Shown here: one piece after another, positions 21,681 to 31,383 of the stretch
Position numbering within the stretch: position 1 is the first letter of the stretch
Layout: each line of letters starts with the position of its first letter
NCBI GenBank assembly: GCA_002900995.3
Contig: CM035306.1
Location: forward strand, 496,001-560,000
Source: Ganoderma boninense
Taxonomy: Eukaryota; Basidiomycota; Agaricomycetes; Polyporales; Polyporaceae
Direction of reading: 5' to 3'
DNA length: 64,000 nucleotides
Notes under the pieces: generated by a model
The model's database searches: none
Told to the model about the DNA's origin: nothing
The model's input: the letters and a program-made list of their open reading frames with translations, nothing else
Position numbers and translations under genes: made by a program

Positions 21681-22521
21681 GCTGTCTCTGCGCGGGCTCG
21701 CTTCCGGGATGCGTTTGAGTTTATGATCGAGATCGCGGGGATAATGTGCCCGGGCCCTGCGCGGGGTCGCGTATTCTGCATGGGCACCGCGCCGTGGCGT
21801 CCTTGGTGCTCACTTGACCGACGGGCACATGCGGCGGTGATTCTCCATCAAGCGTTGGCGTCTGATGCCAGTTATGCGGCCCGCTATATAGTATGTTGTG
21901 GAGGGAAGCGTTTCATGACTGTTTTACGTGGAACTACTGTACTCACAGAGCAGTCTTCCGAAAGGCTGACAGCCGAGCCGAGTTTGAAAACGAAGAGACA
22001 GCGAGTTTTCTGTTGTCGTTAAATTGCTTGCATAGGACAACGCGGAACCTTGGCACACTGGTAGTAGCCACACTGGTAGTACAGTAGCTTGCGGGGGTTT
22101 CGCTCCGGGGCTGCCAGCTGGCTGGTGTCGGTCGGAATCCACTTCTTTCCGGGATTCTGCGTCGTAGCAGGCGAGCTTTTGTCCTCTCGAGGGTCCTGGC
22201 GGCCTCGCATACTGCATCGCCGTGCATAAAGGTCAAGCGACTTCAACTTACCGCACACCCATTATACCATGCAATCGGTTCTCTCTCTGACTCTAATCAC
22301 AGTCATGTGTCACAACTCGTTTTCGTGGAACTTGCAAGCTCATGGGCACGCTATTTGAGGCTGCCAGAGGAGTGGAGACCGTGCATATATGGAGGTAATG
22401 GGAGAGATGACGGTGGAAGAGAAGAAACAAGCGTGAGGGTCGAACTCAGGGCACCGTGGCAGGGTATGGACACTCTCAGCCAATCAACAATGATACTGTT
22501 TAAAAGGGCAGTACGTCATAC
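21681..22521. other. Intergenic region
   Basis: Upstream side of the GH31 gene and 5' flank of the tRNA. No convincing frame or repeat is seen. Confidence 0.4.
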
Positions 22522-22607
22522 GGTGCTATAGTGTAGTGGTCATCACTCGGGATTTTGATTCATAATGTTGCCTTCCCGAAACCCAGGTTCGAACCCTGGT
22601 AGCACCT
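22522..22607 (+). tRNA. tRNA-Gln (TTG) with a 14-nt intron
   Basis: The cloverleaf begins GGTGCTATAGTG and ends in CCTGGTAGCACCT. The acceptor stem GGTGCTA pairs with TAGCACC. The T-arm has GGTTCGAACCC. The anticodon stem CGGGA/TCCCG holds loop TTTTGA plus T, placing TTG at positions 34-36. A 14-nt intron sits one base 3' of the anticodon, the canonical site. Confidence 0.9.
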
Positions 22608-22620
22608 GGTTGAACCCCCA

Positions 22621-22628
22621 TTTTTTTT
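22621..22628 (+). terminator. RNA polymerase III terminator
   Basis: A run of eight T residues 14 nt after the tRNA-Gln 3' end. Confidence 0.75.
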
Positions 22629-23203
22629 GCTTTACACGATGCACTGTAGTTTCAACCAAGTTTCAACGCACTGCGACAGGATGACATTACTGAGGTAAAG
22701 ATCACCTCCATGTGCCTTTTCTCCTTATACACAAGGCTTTTAAATGCAACTCTCGACCACCGACACTCTATCATGGCTGTCACATTGCGCTATATCCTTC
22801 TCGAATCTTACTCGAGGACAGGAAGCGAACAACTTCCCTCAGCTGGCTCCCTAGCACCCACATAGGCGTCCAGACGTCGACGAGCGTCATCGGTCGGCCA
22901 CGGGGCACCAAGGCGGCCATTTCCTTGTGCTCCTGGACATTATTGGGATGCATGCACCGTCAAAAGATGGTTCGCCTTAGCTCATCCGCGTCAAGACCAC
23001 CGGCTCCTACGTCTCGGGTGCCGTCGATGTGGTCCCCCCATGGCAGCGTGCCTTTCTTCTGCACCTTGTCTGCAACATGGTACGTTCCCGGGCCCTCTGA
23101 CTCCTCCCGGCCTTTAAAGCTGCGCCGTACGCCGGGAATCCTGGCGAGTCTTCAGGCGGTTCCCCCCAGCTCAGAGCTGTGTCGCGCTCCACTCGCTCAC
23201 GCC
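22629..23203. other. Intergenic, promoter side of the cerato-platanin gene
   Basis: The frame of the cerato-platanin exon is open upstream to about 22712, but the earlier residues have no signal-peptide character, so this is taken as leader and promoter. TTTAAA at about 23114 could act as a weak TATA element. Confidence 0.4.
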
Positions 23204-24137
23204 ATGCAGCTCCGTCACGGTGTCGTCACAGCCGTCGTCCTCTCCCTCTCCGCGCCGGCGTTCGCGCAGCCAGCCCAGAGCTTCAACACCACCCTCGCCT
23301 ACGACCCGGTGTACGACAACGGCAACCTGTCCACCACGGGCATCACCTGCTCCAACGGCGCAAACGGCGTCATCTGCAGAGGTTCGTCACCTCTTCTTCT
23401 CTCTCTGTGCCAGGATTCGAGGCATATCAGGCCGATCATGGGCCCCGCGAAAGCCACATACATCTGCTGCGGCTGCGAGGACGCAGGACGTCTTCTTACA
23501 GGTCAGTCCGAGTCGTGGACCTGAACAACGGTCCTGTCTCGCACGCACGCACGCATCGAGTGGCGGACGCGCCCACGCACCGACGGCTCCGGTTTCTGGC
23601 GCGTGCATCTGGCGCGTGCATCTGGCGCGTTTCCCGCACCAGAGCGTCCTCGAGCTCGCCCATCTCCCGGCCTCCCGACCCGTTCTTCACAACGCGCGCA
23701 CTCACCCGCCTTTCCTTCTTCTCTTTTTCCTCTTCTTTCCCTCCCCCTCCCCGCCCCTCTCACCCTCCCCCCACAACACACACACGGACACAGACTGCGC
23801 CCTGACGCTCTTCCAAATCCCGTACTGGCCGAACCTCGCCGGCGCGCCCGTCGTCGCGGGGTGGGACTCGGGCAACTGCTCCTCCTGCTGGGCGCTCGCC
23901 CTCCCCGCCTACAACACGACCATCCACGTGCGCGCGGTGGACGCCTCCTCGCCGTCGGGCGGCTTCAATGTCGGCTTCGCGGTCATGGACGCCGCGACCA
24001 ACGGACGCGCGCTCGCGGCCGGGCGCGTGGACGTGCTCGCGATGAGGGCGCTCGACGCTGCGTGCGAGCAGGGCCAGGGCCAGCCGGACAAGCAGGCGGC
24101 GCAGCCGTGTCCCCCGCCGCAGTTCGAGTGCCCGTAG
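23204..24137 (+). CDS. Cerato-platanin family secreted protein
   Basis: Small secreted cysteine-containing protein of the cerato-platanin family (expansin-like double-psi beta-barrel, wall or chitin-associated and often able to elicit plant defences). Two exons (23204-23381, 23794-24137) give 173 residues. The ATG at 23204 starts a signal peptide ending near AFAQPAQS. Family features are LAYDPVYDNGN, TCSNGANG, IPYWPNLAG, the SGNCSSCW cysteine pair and NVGFAVMDAATNG. Across the splice, CR joins DCALTLFQIP, which aligns with the family without a gap, so the unusually long, pyrimidine-rich 412-nt intron seems real. The C-terminus carries an extra Cys-rich stretch (PCPPPQFECP) beyond the usual domain. 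Confidence 0.85.
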
Positions 24138-25189
24138 TGCTAGTGCTAGGGAGATCTGCCGTGCGAGGGATGAGAGGGTGAGGGTGCGGGTGAGGGGCAG
24201 GGGTTGGAGGAAGCTTGGAGGCGAAGGCGCGGGAGGCGCGCTGAGTGCGCGAGCGTTGGTTTGACGGACATCGGAGTGCTGCAGACGCTGATACTCGGTT
24301 TGTACATCATCATTTTGGGGCGAGACAAGAATGCAGGAAAGCCTGGAAGGCGCGCGGCAGAACTCCCCGGAGGAGGAGTTCTGACGGTAGTATGCCATTG
24401 CCATCGGCGCAGGGGTGGGCGGTCTGTCGAATCACTGTCACCGTCTGGCGACTGGAAAGAAGGACAAACCACCGCCGCTTGAACTGTATCAATTATCCAT
24501 GGCGGGCCCCGCTGGAGACACGTCCAGCATACCATCAAAAGGAGGCTTAGTTCAACGTCAGTTCGACCCATGAGCGAACGTCACGCACCAAGTCGTGCAT
24601 TGTGCATTGTGTTCGGACTTGCCCCTCATCGATATCGTAGGTGCCGGAGTGCACGCAGGACAACAGAACGAGTATCCGGACCAAGTCAAGAACTTGAACG
24701 CCAAAACGTTCGGGGTACGAGGGGCTTGCAGTGGAGTCTGGGCAACTGCGAACGCGACCCTTGACCGGCGACGGCGAATCAGCGTGGGTTCGGCGCGGCC
24801 GCCCTGGCACTGCAACGTGACTTACAAGTCATTGGGAGCCCCAACCCGGAGATCCCATATAGGCCTTTGCGGCGGGGAACAGGAAACTGGAGCATTCAAG
24901 TCGGCGGGCACTGCAACTTGAGGATAAGTGCGGTTTCGACTCGATTGGCGGCAATGGACGAACCCTCGACAATACAATGGAGACTACAGCGCGATTTCAA
25001 TTGCACAAGACAAGGATTCCAGTATCAAGCACGTTTCGGCAAAGGGTCGACGAACAGATAGAAGCTATGTCAAACTCAAAGACAGGCGGTTGGTAGACCG
25101 CAGACCGCAGAGACGCGTGGCTGTATTTGGCCACCGCGGTCGCCAAACAATGGCCTCCATCGGCGTCTAAGCGCCTCTCACCCACCACC
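24138..25189. other. Intergenic region
   Basis: A minus-strand frame of about 87 codons near 24547-24810 looks somewhat protein-like (LDLVRILVLLSC, DLVRDVRSWVELTLN), but it has no identifiable domain or exon partners. Nothing else is supported. Confidence 0.35.
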
Positions 25190-25437
25190 GTCGTCTCGCA
25201 TTGTCGACCTCGTCCTCCAGCTCCATTGGCTCGCTCTATGCTAGGATGTCTCTGTGGGTGACCTGTATCCTGGCAACAGACCGTCGCTATGTGGCTGTAT
25301 TGACCTCGACGCAAACACTTGCCGCGAAAGGCAACTTTCTGTGTGCGCAACCGCTCGGGGCTCGACGATTGGCACTCCTCCTCCATTCGCATCGCTGCAG
25401 GCCCGCAATTGCTAGCAATCCGCGAGATTCTGGCAGG

Positions 25438-25445
25438 TATATATG
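25438..25445 (+). promoter_or_regulatory. TATA box of the small-protein gene (copy 2)
   Basis: TATATATG inside GGTATATATGAG, about 135 bp before the ATG at 25579. The element and its spacing are conserved with copy 1. Confidence 0.6.
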
Positions 25446-25578
25446 AGGGGAATGCTGGAGGCCATGTCTCCATCACCAGCCAGCCTCACAGCGACCTCTC
25501 GACTCTCAGAGACCTCCTACACAGTACATCTCGCTCGCACACTTCTCACATTCTCATCCACTCCGAGCACCACCGAAG

Positions 25579-25788
25579 ATGTCCTTCTCCACCAGCACCG
25601 CCGCTTACGGCTTCTTCCCCACCGCGCCCTCCGCGCCCAACGCGTTCGCGCTCTTCGCATCCACGCAGTCCCCGCGCGACACCTACAACATGTACGAGGA
25701 CGCGCGCCAGGCGCTCTGCCCGCGGAGCGCGCGCACTGCGCAGCGGAAGTCGTCCAAGTCCAGCCTCAAGAAGTTCTTCGGGCTGTAG
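25579..25788 (+). CDS. Small conserved protein of 69 residues (copy 2)
   Basis: Paralogue of the frame at 6383-6595. Shared blocks are AYGFFP, NAFALF, STQSPRDTYNMYE, ALCPR or TLCPR, and the basic end KSSLKKFFGL. One residue is missing between the CPR block and the basic tail relative to copy 1. No signal peptide, membrane helix or known domain is visible. The gene sits between the cerato-platanin gene and a hydrophobin, but nothing shows a functional link. It is probably highly expressed, judging only from the strong TATA box and compact 5' region. Confidence 0.72.
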   Translation: MSFSTSTAAYGFFPTAPSAPNAFALFASTQSPRDTYNMYEDARQALCPRSARTAQRKSSKSSLKKFFGL

Positions 25789-26402
25789 ACGCATCGCGCA
25801 CGCCTATTGGCGTTCCACATCACCACCACCATGCGCCAGCGCGTCCCTACCAATCCCGTCCATCGCGCTCCCACTCATTCGCAGCCTCGCGCAGGACGCG
25901 CATACATGGGGCCGGACTTCCACCATCGCAATCCCACGCGACGCGCGCCATGGCCCCTCCACTCGGGGCTTCCCCCGCACCTCGCCGTAAACCTCGCGCG
26001 GCGCGAGTCGGCCTCCTGAGTCTCCAAGAGATCCTGCTGGATATGGAGAACGCTCCGCTTGCGGAGACGATTAACACCGGGCACTGGGCACCGGGTATGC
26101 TCTACGGACTTACGGACCAATGGGCCAATGGACTCGCTAGATCTGTTTCTCTCCTGTAATATACCCACACTGCACGATACCCAGAACGCGTTTCCTTTCC
26201 GATCTTCTCAATTTCGGTGTGATTATCCGGCTCTGCGACCTGACGGCTCGCGGCGATGACCTGGTAGTGCAGCCTATACAGTATCAAGATCGCGACGAAG
26301 ACAACAACATATGTAGCGCTAGCATGTCCTATCCATAGACGCCGTGCGCCCAGCTCGGCTTAACCACCACTACCACCAACCGCCATTCATCCAAAGGGTT
26401 CC
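25789..26402. other. 3' region of the small-protein gene and hydrophobin downstream flank
   Basis: The first 270 bp still belong to the duplicated segment. A 70-codon frame from 25949 is open but has no counterpart in copy 1, so it is not called. Confidence 0.4.
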
Positions 26403-26900
26403 TCAGAGAGAGACCGCGACACATCCAATCCCGACGCCGTCGCCCTACATACGAGTCCAACAACCGCGTCAGCCCCCGATATCCACCATCGCGCCCAACA
26501 GTAACACAAGAGAAAACTCACGACGCTGCTGTCCTGGCAGCACACGGGCTTCGCAGCGCAGCCCGCCCCGCCGCCGACGCCGACGAGGCTGATCGGCGAG
26601 CACCCGACGCCGACGAGCCCCGTCACGCTCCCGACCGCGACCCCGACGAGGCCCAGGATCGCGTTGCCCGAGGCGGAGTCCGGCTGCGCGTCGCATTCGA
26701 GTTGTGGGGGTTGTCAGCGGGGGCAGAGAAGGGGACAGGGACGCGGGACGGGAAGGGGGAGGGGGACGGGGACGTACGGCGACGACGGAGTTGCAGCACT
26801 GCAGGGAGCCTGTGTCGCATGCATTGTGTGCGGCGTGCGCGGTGGCGAGGGCGGCGAGGGCGAGGGCGGAGAGCGCTGCGAGGCCGTGGCGGGCGAACAT
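26403..26900 (-). CDS. Class I hydrophobin (copy 1)
   Basis: Secreted amphipathic surface protein that self-assembles at air-water interfaces and on hyphal walls. Three exons (26778-26900, 26522-26683, 26403-26444) give 108 residues with introns of 94 and 77 nt. The signal peptide is MFARHGLAALSALALAALAT. The eight cysteines follow C-x6-CC-x32-C-x13-C-x5-CC-x13-C-x5, which is class I. Signature segments are CDTGSLQCC, GLVGVGCSPISLVGVGGG and PVCCQD; the last exon encodes GIGCVAVSL and the stop. Exons 2 and 3 are exactly the same length as in the hydrophobin at 34772-35227. The central loop is Gly/Val-rich. Confidence 0.95.
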
Positions 26901-28195
26901 GTTTGAAATTTCGGGAGTCGGATTTGGGGTTGAAGTGCGAGGGCGAGGGCGAGGGCGAGGGAAGATGCAGGAGGTAAGCTCAGACGAGGGCCTACATCAC
27001 TTTGCCTCGGATTCGCACAGCTTATATGCCTCCAGAGGAACCCGTGCGCTGTGTAACACATCGACAGTACCCAGCGTCGGGAGAATCCTAGGTGCGCTCT
27101 ATCCTTGGCCGAGACTCGGCATTCGCTTAGCGTCCGCGAGCATGCAACTTGAAGGATGACTCGTTGAGTGCGCCGGCTCTGCACCTCACCTGAAGAGCGA
27201 TCGGTTCGGGGTAGAAGAGCGAGCGTATCGACGCACCTGTCAAAATCAATGGTATCCCGGAAGCGAGCAATACCGCCTACGCATCGCCCAGACCCGACCA
27301 AGACAGTGACAATGGACGCGGCATGCCCGGGAGCGACGCATATAGGGAAGCCCAACTGCCCCCTCAGGGAAAGAAAAGCAGGAGACGAGCGAATAGTGCA
27401 GAACGTCTGTATGCCTAGGATGCTTAGGTGGGTTTCAGGCAGACACTGCGCATGCGATGCACCCGAGCGGGTATCATTGTGGCCAGTGACCACACTACAG
27501 CCTACTCATAACCCCGCATCGGAGCAACACCTCCCGAATCCAAAACGGCCTCGTTCGGTAGGCCGAGTGCTCCCATTCTCAAATGGATATCATTCACGAT
27601 GGAAGGTCGGACTACGCACCTTCTTCCCTTCGAGCCTTCAAGTTTTTCACTGGCATGCCACTATGTAGTGGGACGACGCAGTTCGCGGCGGGCAAGTCGG
27701 AGAGGCGCACCTCGATTCCCTACGCAAGGTCGCAAGCCGCAGTATAACAGAAAATGGATCATTCAAGCTGCATCCGGCGGGATCGTGGCGAAGAGTTTTG
27801 TTTGAGTAGGGATGGACATCATGGTTAGAGCTACGCAGGACTACTGCACAGCTCTATTATAACTTCTATATCGGACTTCGGATTCGTTTACTTACTTACC
27901 TTACTTACTTATCGGCAACTCCCGGAGGCCCGGCCCGGCCCTCCACTCGTCCGCCTCGTCCCTGCTTACCCTTCTTCCGCCCGACTGACTCGGACTCGCC
28001 GGTATGCACACATTGTATTATTTACCATAGATCCATTACTGACGCTATGTATCTTTTCAACGCTACGTGTGCGTCTCATTAGGCATACTGATACTGATAC
28101 AGTAATTGTCCGCCCGACAGGGTGTCCGTAAGTACGTGTCCCATTCAGACTCGGGTTGTTCAAGTTCTCAGTCACGGCACTCAGCGCTAGGAGTA
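26901..28195. other. Intergenic region between hydrophobin 1 and MFS transporter 1
   Basis: It holds the hydrophobin promoter. A patch at about 27168-27195 (GGCTCTGCACCTCAC) recurs at about 30824-30848 downstream of the second MFS gene, which marks part of a tandem unit. A TACT/TTAC-type short tandem lies at about 27890-27912. No coding gene is supported. Confidence 0.45.
27021..27028 (-). promoter_or_regulatory. TATA box of hydrophobin 1
   Basis: The minus strand reads GCATATAAG about 125 bp before the start codon. The flanking sequence CCCGTGCGCTGTG (plus strand) is shared with hydrophobin 2. Confidence 0.6.
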
Positions 28196-30373
28196 CTAGT
28201 AGCGATCATCCTCCCCCGACGTCGTGTACCCGATGTCCACCCATGCGCGCATCCGGGCCCCGTACCGGATTGTCAGCAAGATCGCCCTGGAAGCGCCGTC
28301 AGCAAGAACAGCGCAAGGAACGGAACGGAAGGAGACGCACGCGAAGCCCACCCACGCGACGAGCGCGAACAGCGCGTTGGTCGTGACGACCCCTACGGCG
28401 TTGATGAGCGGGAGCATGCCCGCGGTCGCGACCGCCGCGACGAGCGCGCGGAACGATCTGTTTCGCAGCCCGGGTCTGTCAGTACGCGCCGCGCGTCCAG
28501 GGGAGAGAGACGAAGAGACGAAGAGGGTGCTCACGCGCTGACGGCCATCGACTCGGCGCTGCGGTCGTGCAGGATGTCGACGAAGTACGACATGGACGGC
28601 GTCACGACGACGAGCAGCTGTGCCGCAGTGCAGCGAGAGACGGGGTCAGCACTCTCCAGCTCGCCTCATAGCACACCCAGAGTCGAGGAACTGGAGCTTA
28701 CCCCCACCCCGTTTGCGAACCGCCAGAGCGCGATGAGGGCGATTCCCGGGATCCCGGGCACGTACTTGATGGTGAGGGCCTCGGCGATGACGGACATGGG
28801 CACAAGGAGCGCCGCGCCCCAGAGCGTCGCGTGCAGGCGGTCCTCGGGGACCCACACGCCGCCGCGCCGTGCGCGGCGGAGGCGGACGGCCCTGTCTGAG
28901 AGATAGCCTGCCAGCGGGGAGCCGACTGTGCGTAATGAAGGTAAGGGCGACGGCGAGAGGGGCCGGCAGAGGAGAGGCAGAGACGCACGGATGTTGCCGA
29001 GGCCTATTGGGATGAAGAGGGCTCCGATGAGGGCTTCGTTTGAGATGCTGTACGCCTGGCCCTGGTGTAACCGTGCTGTCAGATGCAAGGTCCAGTTTTG
29101 ACATGGAAAAGGACGAGGGGACTCACGATCGTGTACGAGATCGGGACCATCAGGACTGGAGAGCGTTAGCTGACCACCACCCGATTCTGTTCAAGCGAAG
29201 TGGGGGGACACACCGAAGTCGCATGTCAAGGCCGTTGCGCCCGCAATGCTCTGAAAAGGCATCAGGTGTTGCGACAGTATATCGCGCCGCGGGAGTTACT
29301 GACGGGAAGCAGGACATTCGGACTGCGCAAAAGGGCAAGGCCAGCAAACGGGTTCACCCACCCCTTGGCCTTGGCCTTGGTCTTGTCAAGCTGGTCTAGG
29401 GAGAGCGTCTCCGGCAGCCACAGCGCGAGCGAGGCCAGCGCCGAGACGCTCACGACGAACAGGAACCACTGCGCGTAGCGCCAGGACGCGTAGTGCGTCG
29501 CCAGCCCCCCGCAGAGCGGCGCGATCGCCGGCCCCACCATCGAAGCCTGCCAATTCATCAACGTCAGTCAGTGTCAGTGTCATCGTCGTCGTTGGAAGCG
29601 AACTCGAAAGGGCTCGGGAGGGACGCACCCCGACGAAGATGCCCATGGCGGAGCCGCGTTCCTCGAGCCTGTACACGTCCCCGATGACGCCCGCGCCGAT
29701 GGACACCGCGCTGGACGCGCCGAAGGCCTGCACGACGCGCCAGAAGAGGAGGGCTGGCACGGACTGCGCGCACGCGACGCCGACCGAGCCCACGCAGAGG
29801 CATGGCAGGGATCGCAGGTACGCGAAACGACGACCGTCTGCAGCCGCCGTTGGTGATGGTGGTGGTGGTGGTGATCAGGGTCAGGTTCGAAATCGGCGGG
29901 TTCGTCTTGTACATGTTCACTCACATGCGCTGGAGTAGGTAGCCCACATGAGGTCGCCGATGGCGGTCGTGGCGAGCGATAGGCTCACTGCGAAGCTATA
30001 TTAAAATTAGTGGTGAGTGTTGGTGTCAGAACGGATATGAGTCACTGGTATGTGGGATACGGATACCCAGCACCAGTCGTACCTGATCACAGATCCGGAC
30101 GTCCCGAGGTCTTTTGAGATCTCCGGGATGCTTGGTACGAACGAGCCAGAGGCCAAGACTGCGGATGCGCGTCAGCAAGGCCAATGCTACTGTACGACTC
30201 CATATCGAAACAGAAACACGAAACAGTAGCAATTCGAGTTGGAAAGTGCAGTACTCACAGGGTATCACGGCGGCATAGCTGATGAGGGCCACGATCGTGC
30301 GTTTTTGGGAGGGAGAGAAGCGTTGAGCGTGCAGCTCGTGCTTCAGGAGCGGGGTTTCCTCTGTCGACACCAT
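28196..30373 (-). CDS. MFS drug:H+ antiporter-type transporter (tandem copy 1)
   Basis: Integral membrane transporter of the major facilitator superfamily, DHA1-like, presumably exporting small toxic compounds. The start is at 30373 (STEETPLLKHEL). About ten exons have short introns, for example 29838-29924. Visible family features are the cytoplasmic-loop motif GRRFAYLRS after the second helix, VVQAFGASSAVSIGAGVIGDVY, and the antiporter motif GPAIAPLCGGLATHYASWRY. Others are LPETLSLDQLDKTK in the central loop, GSPLAGYLSDRAV, and the end MRAWVDIGYTTS. An intron carries a GGT microsatellite near 29852. A TATAAAAG stands only about 20 bp before the ATG, so either the leader is extremely short or another promoter is used. 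The substrate is unknown. Confidence 0.88.
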
Positions 30374-31383
30374 GTCCCGCTTCCGCCGCTTTTATACTCG
30401 AAGTCTGGGTCGGAGGCAACCCTCGACAGCGCTGCTGGCGCTGCTGGCGGTGGTAGTGGTGGTAACGGTGAGGGTGGTGATGGTAACGAGTGTTGGTGCT
30501 GATAGTGAAAACGAGCGTGGGTGGTGGTGGTGGTGGTGGTAACGAGTGTGGGTGGTGGTGTCCGCGGCAGCAACGAGTGTCGAACGTTGGCCGCGAGTGC
30601 TCGCGGCTGACTGCTGCTGTCCTTCCCTGGCATATATCCAAAGAAAGCATTGCGTCATCCTGCACCGTGACCCTTCTCGTTGTCGGGGAGAACGCTGGAC
30701 GCGACCTATCCCTGTCCGAGTCGGAGTCGGCAGTCCATTCGCGCCGGGCGCGAGATTCGGGAGTGGCGGTCCTCGGTGGGAGCGGCGGCCGTGACCATAC
30801 CAGGATCACTGGAGTGGCAAGTGCGTCGGCTCTGCACCTCACTCGAAGGTTGAACATTGAAGGTTGAAGGAGAGCAATCGAGATGGGGCAGAATACCAAG
30901 CGTATGCCACGACGCACCTCGATAACAGGCCCGGAACCGAGCATCACAGACCCAGACTCGAACACCGCGCTCGGGCCCGACCACCGTCCGAGTCCGAGGT
31001 CAGACATCATGCGCAACATGTACGGAAGTGACGCATATAAGGAAGAGGAAGTCTGCGGCTACCCTTCCCTCCCGGGGACCCGGAAGAGGGCAGGACGGGG
31101 ACGAGCGAACAGCGGAGAGACTCTGTATGTGGAGCTTGACACTGGATGAGTCCGTTCCAAAGAGACCCTCATTATGCATGCCCTGCACCAGACCAGAGCG
31201 AACACGCTTGACACCGGAACTCATAGCAAACCATAACCCGGCTTCGTATCCATGCCCTTTCGACTCTCGAGAGCGTGAGGGAGTCTATTTGGTTCGGTGG
31301 CGGGGCATGGCGTATACCAATCCCTCCCCCGCCATCAGGATGCAGAAGGACGCAGTGACTACTTATGGCATGGGCCTCGTAGC
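30374..31383. other. Intergenic region between the MFS genes
   Basis: It contains a GGT/GGTGGT microsatellite around 30523-30560 and the repeat patch at 30824-30848 shared with 27168-27195. A GACGCATATAAGG element near 31029-31041 resembles the TATA region of hydrophobin 2, but no gene follows it. Confidence 0.45.

Larger units (their letters stand above)
25190..26060 (+). repeat. Duplicated segment carrying the small-protein gene (copy 2)
   Basis: Matches 6040-7000 read on the opposite strand, from CATTGTCGACCTCGT upstream, through the TATA box and the coding frame, to GTCTCCAAGAGATCCTG and GGATATGGAGAAC downstream. Confidence 0.75.

Noticed and set aside
27330..31045. GACGCATATA elements near 27330 and 31030 as promoters of lost hydrophobin genes
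   Set aside because: The shared sequence is too short and no hydrophobin cysteine pattern follows on the plus strand.
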